Assembly: GCA_036652795.1 (NCBI GenBank)
Contig: JAVVVD010000003.1
Span: 1-64,000, forward strand
Length of the DNA: 64,000 bases
Reading direction: 5' to 3'
DNA from: JAVVVD01 sp036652795
Lineage (GTDB): Bacteria > Bacillota > Clostridia > Christensenellales > CAG-138
Shown here: in pieces, positions 16,949-25,185 of the stretch
Layout of the letters: each line of letters begins with the position of its first letter
Numbering within the stretch: the first letter of the stretch is position 1
The notes under the pieces: generated by a model
Told to the model about the DNA's origin: nothing
Databases searched by the model: none
The model's input: the letters and a program-made list of their open reading frames with translations, nothing else
Program-made: the position numbers and the translations under genes

Positions 16949-18298
16949 TCAGCGCAAATCAAACATATTAGTTTTGCTTCCAAGATAAAAGGGACCATCC
17001 AGCTTTATCCAGCTATCCGCCGGTAACCGTTTGCCGTTTTCAAGGAACGTGCCGTTTGTGGAATCGTTGTCCATTATATAAACATCCTGCTCACGCCTTT
17101 GCAACGTGCAGTGTCTCCTGCTCACGCCCATTGTTTCGTCCGGAAATATTATATTGCATTGATCCGCGCTGCGGCCTATCACCAGAGTATCCTCAAATTC
17201 AAATGTACCGCCTGCAAGCGGGCCTGTCCGCGCTATTATAGTTCTGCTGGCACATGCCGCATTGCACGCACATGGCGGCGCAGTATGCTTAAAGCGAGCA
17301 ATATCCGTTATGCTAAGCACCTGTGACAGTGCTTTTTTGAACAACGAAAACACCACGAGCAGTGCAGCTATAATCAGCAAAACAGCCCATATATCGCCGA
17401 ATATCGGCAGATAGGCTATGCTGATGCCTGAATTCCACAGCATGTGCAACACAAAGGCTATCGCAAAATATGTCAGAAAGCAGGCCTTGCCAAAGTGGTG
17501 TACGTTCAGTTTTTCATTACCCTTGGCCCACACTAGCGAACCGCCAGTCATAGCCGCCCACATTATATGGCCGCCTAGCGAGTGCACGCTGCGCATCATC
17601 ATAAGCGCCATAGGCATTTCACTTTCAAACACATATCCGGCATTTTCAATAATTTCAAAACCCGTTCCTACCGCCGCACCTATAAGCATACCGCCAAGTA
17701 TGTGCTTACAGTCCAATTTTTTGACGAATATCGCCAGTGCAATTACCTTTGCAGGCTCTTCGAATAGCGGCGAAAATATAGCGCCGCTAATCGTTATTAC
17801 TCCCCTTAGCAATATGTTTATCACTATTGAAAGCGCGCCGCCTATGAATATCACCAGCAGCACCGTGTAGAGCGGAATATCCCTGTGGATATTCATCTCC
17901 CAAAAAAATGTGAGTATTGCCAACGGAACAACTAATCCGCCAAGAAACAGCAGCGCCGGCACCGCCTTGCTTACGCCCATAGCCACCAATATATACATCA
18001 GCACAACAAACAGCACCCCTACTCCGCCTATGCGTACAAACAGCCATGGGCGCTGCCATTGCTCCAGCATATCCTGCTCTGCCGGTGTTGAAATCGGTGT
18101 GCCGGCCATAAACAGCTTTGCCCCATCGCCCTTGTTATGCCTTTTAAAAGTATCAGCGAACACATCCTTAAACGTTAGGCTTGCGCTGGCAACTTTGCCG
18201 TAAAACTCGGTATTTCCTCCGTAATGCAGCTTCGCGCCGCAATTAGGGCACACGGATTCACCCGCCTTTATATTGCTACCACACTTATTGCATCTCAT
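16949..18298 (-). CDS. PrsW-like intramembrane protease fused to zinc ribbon and FHA domain
   Basis: A 449-residue fusion. Residues 3-20 form a zinc ribbon (CNKCG...CPNCG). Residues about 85-325 are an eight-helix PrsW-type membrane protease with EEPAK (Glu180, Glu181, Lys184), FEIIEN (Glu218) and conserved histidines (His244, His285). Residues about 352-449 are an FHA phosphothreonine-binding domain with GRS (Gly375-Arg376), SRRH (393-396) and STNGT (Asn415). PrsW in Bacillus cleaves an anti-sigma factor. Here the FHA domain suggests that proteolysis is gated by Ser/Thr phosphorylation, which is an inference. It overlaps the upstream PP2C gene by 14 bases. Confidence 0.9.
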   Translation of the reverse strand: MRCNKCGSNIKAGESVCPNCGAKLHYGGNTEFYGKVASASLTFKDVFADTFKRHNKGDGAKLFMAGTPISTPAEQDMLEQWQRPWLFVRIGGVGVLFVVLMYILVAMGVSKAVPALLFLGGLVVPLAILTFFWEMNIHRDIPLYTVLLVIFIGGALSIVINILLRGVITISGAIFSPLFEEPAKVIALAIFVKKLDCKHILGGMLIGAAVGTGFEIIENAGYVFESEMPMALMMMRSVHSLGGHIMWAAMTGGSLVWAKGNEKLNVHHFGKACFLTYFAIAFVLHMLWNSGISIAYLPIFGDIWAVLLIIAALLVVFSLFKKALSQVLSITDIARFKHTAPPCACNAACASRTIIARTGPLAGGTFEFEDTLVIGRSADQCNIIFPDETMGVSRRHCTLQRREQDVYIMDNDSTNGTFLENGKRLPADSWIKLDGPFYLGSKTNMFDLR

Positions 18299-19211
18299 AT
18301 CTATCTACCTCGTTGATGTTTTTCAATACCACCGCCGTAAAATTGTCTTGCCTGTCAATTTCCTTATCCTGCACAGCGTTTTCCAATCTAACGGCCGCGG
18401 CCGCAGCATCACAATCTATGGCACGCATTATCTGCTTATCATCCAGCGTATTGAATATTCCATCCGACATAAGCAATATCGTATCTTCAGCCTGCAAAGG
18501 TATAGGCTTGAGGCTTCTATCAATTTGTTTAAGCTTGCCCATTCCTATGTATGCGGTCAGCGCTGCGCGTTTGGGGTTATCTCTGGCCTCGTCAAACGAT
18601 ATCTCGCCTCTAGCCGCACGCTCCGCAAGCAGCGCCCCAAAATTGTGTTCACGGTTTACCTGTATCAGTTTTCCGTCTCGGTGAATGCAGATGCGGCTAT
18701 CGCCAACGGAAACAAAATGCATTCCGCCTTCGCGCACCAGCACCGCAACCAACGTCGAACCTCCGTCTATAGACGTCTGCTTCATATATTCTTCAACGAG
18801 CTGTTCGGCATGTAATGTCGTATCATATAAAAACCGTCCCGCATCCTCTATGTTTTCATCTTCAAAGCCGCGCATGAACGCACCCGTCACGATTCTGCTT
18901 ATCTGAGCGCCACCGCTCAGGCCACCCATTCCATCCGCTATCACAGCAAGTGCGCCTTTTTGGCGCACAGTGGGTTCGTCCATAACGTCGGATATATAGA
19001 AGGAATCCTGCTGTTCGTCCCTTCTGCCAATATTATGTACATTGCCCACTTCCACACCCGCCGCTCTGCCTTCATGCTGCACACACACCATAATAGAGTG
19101 CTTTTTACCCCGTTTTACAAGCAATATTACTGTTGCAACCAATGCTGAAAGCAGCAATGCAACGCATACGAGCAGCCACCATGGAATGGCATATTTTCCT
19201 ATTTGGATCAT
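18285..19211 (-). CDS. Membrane-anchored PP2C-family phosphatase
   Basis: The 308-residue protein has one N-terminal membrane helix (about 11-32) followed by a PP2C domain. Motifs are RRDEQQD (about 63-69), VIADGMGG (about 90-97), GDSRICI (about 169-175), LMSDGIF (about 247-253) and RQDNFTAV (about 288-295). Metal ligands are intact. It overlaps the FHA gene upstream by 4 bases and the PrsW-FHA gene downstream by 14. A phosphatase at the membrane beside an FHA protein and a transmembrane kinase fits a local phospho-relay. Confidence 0.92.
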   Translation of the reverse strand: MIQIGKYAIPWWLLVCVALLLSALVATVILLVKRGKKHSIMVCVQHEGRAAGVEVGNVHNIGRRDEQQDSFYISDVMDEPTVRQKGALAVIADGMGGLSGGAQISRIVTGAFMRGFEDENIEDAGRFLYDTTLHAEQLVEEYMKQTSIDGGSTLVAVLVREGGMHFVSVGDSRICIHRDGKLIQVNREHNFGALLAERAARGEISFDEARDNPKRAALTAYIGMGKLKQIDRSLKPIPLQAEDTILLMSDGIFNTLDDKQIMRAIDCDAAAAAVRLENAVQDKEIDRQDNFTAVVLKNINEVDRYEMQ

Positions 19212-19735
19212 TGCCAGCTAAAGTCCTCTCCGCACAGCGGCACAAACAGCAGTGTTGTTCCGCCTATCTCTATTTTGTCAAAGCGTATCAGCGTCCTCGT
19301 GCCAGAGAGCGGCTCATCGTTTACATAAACGATTTCTTTACCTGTACCCATGGCGATATAATAGTTTTTATGACGAAAATCATAGCTTACGCTTGCATGA
19401 TTCATAGCCGAAATGGATTCATCGCCTTTGATGCATATATCCATCTCCGGACTGCGCCCTATAAAATTATTTCCGCCATGTAAACGGTAATCACAGCCCT
19501 TATCGCTGCCATCCACGCACACCAACCAACCTGTTACTGGGTCTATACCCGTTTCCTTCACTATTACGCGAATCGTCTTATCAATTGCGCTGTTAGCCGA
19601 TGCCATTACCTCAGGTCCATCGCGAAACGGCATTGTTTGCGCGCAGGTTTTTTCTTCGCCCTTGCAATAAGGGCAGCATGAATACAGGGTGTCGTCGTAG
19701 TAGTGCCCGTTTGGGCAACGCTGTGTAGATTGCAT
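19208..19735 (-). CDS. FHA-domain protein with N-terminal zinc ribbon
   Basis: A 175-residue protein. Residues about 7-24 form a CPNGH...CCPYC zinc ribbon; an FHA domain (about 75-170) carries GRS (about 93-95) and the N-H pair of the phosphothreonine pocket (MNHASV). FHA domains bind phosphothreonine and act as adaptors. A Thr-rich stretch between ribbon and FHA (DKTIRV) could be a kinase site. GGAGG precedes the ATG. It is the first gene of the FHA-PP2C-PrsW-PP2C run. Confidence 0.85.
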   Translation of the reverse strand: MQSTQRCPNGHYYDDTLYSCCPYCKGEEKTCAQTMPFRDGPEVMASANSAIDKTIRVIVKETGIDPVTGWLVCVDGSDKGCDYRLHGGNNFIGRSPEMDICIKGDESISAMNHASVSYDFRHKNYYIAMGTGKEIVYVNDEPLSGTRTLIRFDKIEIGGTTLLFVPLCGEDFSWQ

Positions 19736-19880
19736 ATGCCTACCTCCATCATATAAAATATTATCCTAGCTGCATATCTTTTAATGTACGTTTGGTTTAT
19801 GGCTTTTTTTGCCGATGCAAGACATGATTTTTTTGTAATAGCAGCGCTGTTTCTGACTTTCGCAATACATAGATGTCCCC

Positions 19881-19905
19881 AAAAAACCATCCGTCCGGCA
19901 CGGTT
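19881..19905 (-). terminator. Possible weak terminator after the Sel1 gene
   Basis: A short GC stem (CCGT/ACGG, extendable with mismatches) is followed on the minus strand by GG and six T residues, about 20 bases after the Sel1 gene stop. The stem is short, so some read-through into the FHA gene is likely. Confidence 0.35.
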
Positions 19906-19924
19906 CCGATTTTAGGAATACACC

Positions 19925-21160
19925 CTAATATGAATAACCGTATTCATCCATTTTGGATACCGCCTGAGAGTACTCTGCGCCCGCCTGCTGTAGGCACATA
20001 TCGTTTGCAACCTCAAAAAACTCGCAGGCCTTATGCTTATCGATTTCAACACCAAATCCGAACCAGAACATCTCACCAATATAGTACACTGCTTCATAGT
20101 TATCTTTTTCTGCCGCCCTTATAAACCACTCACTCGCCGTTTTATTATCGTTTTTTTCATAATAATATAGCTTTGCAGTATGCATCATGCTTTCAACGTG
20201 ATCCTGCTCAGCAGCAATCTGATACCATTTTAGCGCCGCATCGTTGTCCGCATCCACGCCATAACCATTCTCAAAGCACAGCCCCAGCGTATAGCAGCCC
20301 TCAGGGTCTTGCCATAGCGCTGACTCAGCCGCGGCGTTAACTGCCTCGTCATAGTCACCCGCATAAATACAGTTCTGCGCACGCAGGCCCGTATTTTTTG
20401 CATTCTGGTATGATGTCTTAAGATGATCCAGTTCCTCCTGCGCATCCGTATATCCAAGCTCGACGCTCTCTTGACACAGCTCAAGCGCGCGCTTCCAGTC
20501 CATATCCGTGCCAAAACCTTCTTTGCAACAAATAGCCATCATATAATATACTTCCGGCAGCCCAGACTGGGAGGCCTTTTCTGCAAACTCATAGCAGCGC
20601 GCACCAGCATCCTCCTGATTCATGCCCATGCTTTCATAATCGTTCATATACAGCGAAGCTAAGTCAATATACGCTCTCACGTACCCATTATCGCCCGCCT
20701 CGGTGAAATACCTTATTGCATCTTCATACTTGGGCGCACAGGCGCTGCCATCGCAATAATAGTGCCCCAGCACATTTGCGCACTGTGCGTTGCCGCGCGC
20801 ATAGCCCTCCGTTGCGCAGGCAAGCGCATCGCTATAGTTGCCCGCCGCATATTCCATATTCGCCTTTAAAGCCAGCTCATCACTGGATACATTCGCATAC
20901 GGCGCATCGGTGGTTTGCGGCTCATTGCTTAGCGAATCTTTTCTTGTGCCGTAGAAGTTGCCGACTATTATTACAGCGCATACCAGTGAAGCCAGTGCAA
21001 CCGCCACCCCCAGGCCTATATACAGCTTGCGATTAAACGCCGCATCACCCGCCTTTTCACCAATCTTCACATGTTTTCCCAGCAGCAGTGCGCATACGAC
21101 ACCAAATACTATCCCCGGAAATATCGTCATGATGTCGTTAAGTAAGTATATTATATCCAT
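19925..21160 (-). CDS. Membrane-anchored Sel1/TPR-repeat protein
   Basis: The 411-residue protein has two N-terminal membrane helices (about 8-28 and 46-68) and then a run of Sel1-type repeats (about 95-395; AxxLGxxYxxG-like units such as YTLGLCFENGYGV and YYIGEMFWFGFGV). Sel1 repeats are scaffolds for protein-protein contact. It lies 18 bases after the kinase gene and is probably co-transcribed with it. It may assemble the signalling complex at the membrane, which is inferred from context. Confidence 0.88.
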   Translation of the reverse strand: MDIIYLLNDIMTIFPGIVFGVVCALLLGKHVKIGEKAGDAAFNRKLYIGLGVAVALASLVCAVIIVGNFYGTRKDSLSNEPQTTDAPYANVSSDELALKANMEYAAGNYSDALACATEGYARGNAQCANVLGHYYCDGSACAPKYEDAIRYFTEAGDNGYVRAYIDLASLYMNDYESMGMNQEDAGARCYEFAEKASQSGLPEVYYMMAICCKEGFGTDMDWKRALELCQESVELGYTDAQEELDHLKTSYQNAKNTGLRAQNCIYAGDYDEAVNAAAESALWQDPEGCYTLGLCFENGYGVDADNDAALKWYQIAAEQDHVESMMHTAKLYYYEKNDNKTASEWFIRAAEKDNYEAVYYIGEMFWFGFGVEIDKHKACEFFEVANDMCLQQAGAEYSQAVSKMDEYGYSY

Positions 21161-21178
21161 AGCTATTTTCTCCCCATC

Positions 21179-22612
21179 TCAGTTCAGTATCGAGTTCATA
21201 ATGGGTATCTGCAATGCACACAACACCGCCGCTACTATGCATATCCACCTTGCAAACTTAGCGCCGCCCTTGCCATTTGCAGCGCGCCACGCCAGCACTC
21301 CCGCAGATATGAGCATCGTCGATGATATGTAAATCATGGTGCAGCCGAATACCGGCATTACAGGGGATCTGAATATAGCTCTTGGATAATCAAAAAATGG
21401 CCTGCTATACCCCAGCAGGAACAGTAATGTCTGCAACATGCCTGACGCTGCCAGCAACACGGAGCATATTTTTAGCGCCTTGCTTGTCTTCTGACTTGGC
21501 AGCTCATGCTCTCTAATGGGCATTGTTCTATCGATTGCATCATTAAACGGCAGTGTCCTTTGGTTATCCGCACCGAGTCCGGCATTATTCGCCCATGTCG
21601 TCCGCTTATCATCTATTGTTGGCGCTTTCACTGGCGTACCTGCGTCAAGCAGCGCGGCGTATACCTCAGCAACAGATTGGCTGCGTTGCTTGTAGAACAC
21701 CGCCATGCCCTTCATCAGCGCCATCTCCTGTGCGTTTGAAAGCTTCGCACCCAATTTGCTAGGCAGCTCCAGCTCATCCTCCGGCATACGCTCTATCGAC
21801 TGCACCGGAGTTGCAAGCGTTATCGCTTTATATATCGTGGCACAAAATGCATATACGTCTGTCCATGGCCCTTGAGCGCCGCGTGTACGGTATTGTTCCT
21901 CCGGCGCATAGCCCATCTTGATATTTATTGTACTGCTGCGTTCACCGTTGGCGCTAAACGCACGCGCCGCGCCAAAATCAAGTAGCTTTGCGCCGCCGTC
22001 AAACGGTAGCATTATATTATCCGGACTTATATCGCGGTGTATAAGCCCCGCGGCATGTACCCTCTGCAATGATTCCACCACTGGTTTTAGCAGCGCAAGC
22101 ACCTCGTCTATTGGCATTGGCGTGCTTTTTGCATCCAAATATTCTTTGAATGTGCGCCCGTCTATATATTCCATTACTATATAGGCAGTGCCATTTTCAA
22201 GGAAAAAATCCTTGACACTTACTATGCCCTGCACATTATCGAATTTGGCAAGACTCTTAGCTTCACTTATAAACTTATCACGCCCGGCCTCGAACACCTC
22301 GCGGCTCCCCGCCGAATACGGCGCAACCGTGCGTGTGCTTAGCTGCCGTGTTACACTATCCGATGGATAATATTCCTTTATAGCCACCCGCAACTCAAGG
22401 TTGATATCCCATCCTATGTATGTAATACCAAATCCTCCCTGGCCCAGTGCCCTGCCCACCAGATATTTCCCCGCAAGCAGGGAGCCACTTGGCAGCTGAT
22501 GCGGCAGATTTTGATCGGCGCTGTTGCTCCATCCGCATTTTTTGCACACGCAGTGCGCATCCGCCAATATGGTCATACAACCCATGCACAGCTTATCCAT
22601 ATCTTCGCTCAT
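21179..22612 (-). CDS. Membrane Ser/Thr protein kinase with N-terminal zinc ribbon
   Basis: A 477-residue kinase. Residues 9-26 form a CMGC...CKKCG zinc ribbon. The kinase domain (about 49-310) has GQGGFG (57-62), VAIK (Lys79), Glu117, HRDISPDN (Asp194, Asn199) and DFG (Asp212), so all catalytic residues are present. A Pro/Thr-rich juxtamembrane part with possible phosphosites follows, then four C-terminal membrane helices (about 385-475). The catalytic domain is cytoplasmic. A terminator hairpin and an operator-like dyad lie just upstream, so its expression may be attenuated or repressed separately from the first kinase. Confidence 0.93.
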   Translation of the reverse strand: MSEDMDKLCMGCMTILADAHCVCKKCGWSNSADQNLPHQLPSGSLLAGKYLVGRALGQGGFGITYIGWDINLELRVAIKEYYPSDSVTRQLSTRTVAPYSAGSREVFEAGRDKFISEAKSLAKFDNVQGIVSVKDFFLENGTAYIVMEYIDGRTFKEYLDAKSTPMPIDEVLALLKPVVESLQRVHAAGLIHRDISPDNIMLPFDGGAKLLDFGAARAFSANGERSSTINIKMGYAPEEQYRTRGAQGPWTDVYAFCATIYKAITLATPVQSIERMPEDELELPSKLGAKLSNAQEMALMKGMAVFYKQRSQSVAEVYAALLDAGTPVKAPTIDDKRTTWANNAGLGADNQRTLPFNDAIDRTMPIREHELPSQKTSKALKICSVLLAASGMLQTLLFLLGYSRPFFDYPRAIFRSPVMPVFGCTMIYISSTMLISAGVLAWRAANGKGGAKFARWICIVAAVLCALQIPIMNSILN

Positions 22613-22642
22613 ACCCGTTCACCATCCCGTTAATTTGATAAC

Positions 22643-22673
22643 AAAAAACAGCCGTCTGCCATTGGCACAGGCT
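22643..22673 (-). terminator. Hairpin with T6 tract between the two kinase genes
   Basis: On the minus strand AGCC..TGCC-AAT-GGCA..GGCT folds into a two-part stem followed by GTTTTTT. It lies about 80 bases after the LRR-kinase stop and 30 bases before the next kinase start, so it ends the first transcript or attenuates the second. Confidence 0.65.
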
Positions 22674-22718
22674 ATATATGCGATAAGTTGTAGTTTAGCA
22701 GATATATTTTTTTGATTG

Positions 22719-22735
22719 GTATGCAGTTTGCATAC
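22719..22735. promoter_or_regulatory. Operator-like 17-bp dyad with adjacent -10
   Basis: A perfect inverted repeat GTATGCA-N3-TGCATAC lies two bases downstream of a minus-strand TATAAT (22738-22743). A TTGAAA sits upstream with a short 15-base spacer. The dyad would cover the transcription start of the 21179-22612 kinase operon, as expected for a repressor site. The cognate protein is unknown; the HTH protein at 24688 is a candidate. Confidence 0.5.
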
Positions 22736-22750
22736 TTATTATAAAAATTT

Positions 22751-24691
22751 TTATCCTATTTCAAGCACTTCAAACGGGACTTCACCCAGTGCCTGCTTAA
22801 GCTCAGTCATCTGTAATTTTGTGCAAAACACGCGCTCAAGCTCCTTAAGTTCAAGAAACGGCGAATAGTCCTCTATCTTAAGGCGTTCAATATTCAGTTG
22901 TTTAAGCCCGGTAAGCACTGTAAGCGGCGATATGTCGGTAAGCGGATTTGCGCCTACATCCAAACGTTCAAGGCTACTCAGATACTTAATTGAATCTAGA
23001 TTTGTCACGTTATTGGAGAATACATTTAGCTCCTTAAGCGAGCTCATACCTGCGAACACCGACACATCCTCTATGCCGCTGTTAAACATAATGAGCGTAT
23101 CAACCGTATCCAGTGTGCATATTGTTTTAAGCATATCCTCATTAGCGTTATTCATGCCCAGTCTGCGCAGTGTGGGAATGCGTGACAACGCTAAAACATC
23201 CCTGAGCTTTTCGCATTCGTACAGCCCCAGCCACTCTATATCAAGCCCCGCAAGCGGACCTATATTCTCAACATCGGTCGCACCAATATCAACACCATAT
23301 AGATTTTGTGCGCTTGAAAGCGCGGAAACATCATTTATAGGATTTCCGCCTATGCATACCTCGCGCAACTCGGCGCATTCGGCAAGCGGCTCTATGTTGC
23401 TTATTTTATTACACGAAAGGGCAAGGTACCGTATGGCGCTGCCACGAAGCGGGGATATATCCACTATCTGTTGGTTGCACAAAACAAGCGTATCAAGGTT
23501 TTTCATGGCTGAAATATCTTCAAGCGTGCAGATAGTGCCATAGCGCCTGCACTCATCACCATTGATTTGCACCGATCTGCCAAAGCACTGCAATGCCCCC
23601 CATGCCGGCAGGTTTGTGTCTGCGCACAGCATTATTTCCGTTATCGTATCAAGATCTGCATAGGTGATGCTGTCCGCATCCTTACCAAGCTGGCGGCACA
23701 CCTCCGCCTGTAGCTCTGGACTTTTGAAGGTATATATGCGCATGCCATCCTTATATGCAGGGATATCCGCATTTATGATCGCTGCGTTTGCCGGCGCTAT
23801 CGGTGTTTTTATCGCGCATATGAGTATTATCGCCGCTGTGGCTGCGAACGCACCTGCTGACAGCCAGCGGGTGATCCGCTTGGTTTTAAGTCGCTTTAGC
23901 GCGCCACACAGCGCCGCCATGCTTTGGTATCTATCGGCAGGGTCAAAGCGCGTACATCTTGCTATTATTTTTTTCAATCCGGCTGACGCGTTTGAAGCCG
24001 TGACAGCATCGCTACCAAACTCGTCCGTGAGTATATACCCCATAAGCACGCCAAGCGAGTATATGTCCGAGCGCATGTCGGTTTGGCGGTAGCCAAACTG
24101 CTCCGGCGCAGCTGTGGCACAGGTTCCCAGTACTATCGTATCCTTGCCGGCCATCGCATCAAATCTCCTGGATATGCCAAAGTCAATGAGCCTGCATCGT
24201 TTATCCGGCGTATATATGATATTTTGTGCCTTTATATCGCGGTGTATTACCGGCGGGTTCTGTCCATGCAGATATATCAGCACATCACAGAGCTGCTTTG
24301 ATATATCTATCACCTCGCGCTCATCCAAGCCATTGCGTTTTTGCACATACTCATCCAGCGTTTCGCCTTCTAAATACTGGCGTATCAGATAACTTTTGCC
24401 ATCCAACTCAAAATAGTGCAACGCGCGCGGCAGTGCTGCATTATCAAGAGACGCAAGTATGACGTACTCATCCATAAGGTTCTCCACGCCGCCTTGGGAC
24501 AGCTTAAGCACGGCTTTTTGTCCTGTAAATCTATCGCGCAGCAAGTAGGTGCTGCGTTCTTTTCCATCCTTGAGGCAAGCCTCAAGGACATAGCTTTGCG
24601 TTATTGATTCAGGCAAGCTTATGTCCAGTGCACCGGAGCTGCTATATTCTTTTTTAAACTCGTTTAGTAGATCCATAGTTTGCCCGCTCAT
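22751..24691 (-). CDS. Transmembrane Ser/Thr kinase with extracellular leucine-rich repeats
   Basis: A 646-residue receptor-like kinase. The cytoplasmic kinase domain (about 33-270) has Lys63, Glu75, HRDIKAQN (Asp152, Asn157) and DFG (Asp170), but the glycine-rich loop is degenerate (KDGKERSTY). One membrane helix spans about 278-295. The outside part has a linker domain and then internalin-type leucine-rich repeats (about 395-640; units such as L..L.L..N.I.DISPL). This resembles a eukaryotic receptor kinase with the chain order reversed: kinase inside first, sensor outside last. It overlaps the HTH gene by 4 bases (ATGA). Confidence 0.93.
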   Translation of the reverse strand: MSGQTMDLLNEFKKEYSSSGALDISLPESITQSYVLEACLKDGKERSTYLLRDRFTGQKAVLKLSQGGVENLMDEYVILASLDNAALPRALHYFELDGKSYLIRQYLEGETLDEYVQKRNGLDEREVIDISKQLCDVLIYLHGQNPPVIHRDIKAQNIIYTPDKRCRLIDFGISRRFDAMAGKDTIVLGTCATAAPEQFGYRQTDMRSDIYSLGVLMGYILTDEFGSDAVTASNASAGLKKIIARCTRFDPADRYQSMAALCGALKRLKTKRITRWLSAGAFAATAAIILICAIKTPIAPANAAIINADIPAYKDGMRIYTFKSPELQAEVCRQLGKDADSITYADLDTITEIMLCADTNLPAWGALQCFGRSVQINGDECRRYGTICTLEDISAMKNLDTLVLCNQQIVDISPLRGSAIRYLALSCNKISNIEPLAECAELREVCIGGNPINDVSALSSAQNLYGVDIGATDVENIGPLAGLDIEWLGLYECEKLRDVLALSRIPTLRRLGMNNANEDMLKTICTLDTVDTLIMFNSGIEDVSVFAGMSSLKELNVFSNNVTNLDSIKYLSSLERLDVGANPLTDISPLTVLTGLKQLNIERLKIEDYSPFLELKELERVFCTKLQMTELKQALGEVPFEVLEIG

Positions 24692-25128
24692 ACCAGCGGC
24701 GGCTCATCAATTGACATGAGTAAATCGTTTATCTCAAATAGGTTTTTGCCGTTTTTTATACAGAATATCACGGCCGCATCGCGCCGCACCCGTGGATATA
24801 GCTGACCCTTTTGTGCAATACACAGCAGTCGCTGCGTTTCAGCTACGGAAAGCTGCATGGCAAACGCCATTCTAAGCAGTACATCCCTGCCCGGCGACCT
24901 ATATCCACCGTATACCTGATATGCAAAGGAGCGGCTCAGTATTGCCCGCTCCGCTACCTCTGCTATGCTTGTATTATGCTTTTGTGTAAGCTGAGCAAGG
25001 TGCGCAGCAAGGCCTGGGTCGTTTATACTTTTAGCGTTATCGCACAGCACGGCACCTATATCCTTGCAGTTTTGCAGCATCAGCATCAGTTCCTCTGTGC
25101 AAAGCCCGGTCTTATCGTCTCTGCTCAT
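24688..25128 (-). CDS. Helix-turn-helix protein paired with the LRR kinase
   Basis: The 146-residue protein has an HTH-like core (about 53-95; TSIAEVAERAILSRSFAYQVYGG then R.VLLRMAFAMQLS) of the XRE type. A C-terminal helical segment (RRDAAVIFCIKNGKNLFEINDLL) follows. It overlaps the kinase start by 4 bases, so the two proteins are made together. It could be the kinase's substrate or the regulator of the island; neither is proved. Confidence 0.75.
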   Translation of the reverse strand: MSRDDKTGLCTEELMLMLQNCKDIGAVLCDNAKSINDPGLAAHLAQLTQKHNTSIAEVAERAILSRSFAYQVYGGYRSPGRDVLLRMAFAMQLSVAETQRLLCIAQKGQLYPRVRRDAAVIFCIKNGKNLFEINDLLMSIDEPPLV

Positions 25129-25185
25129 ATTTGCATCGCCCCTATTATCGCAGCAACCTCGCGATAACGTTAATCATCTGCTATA

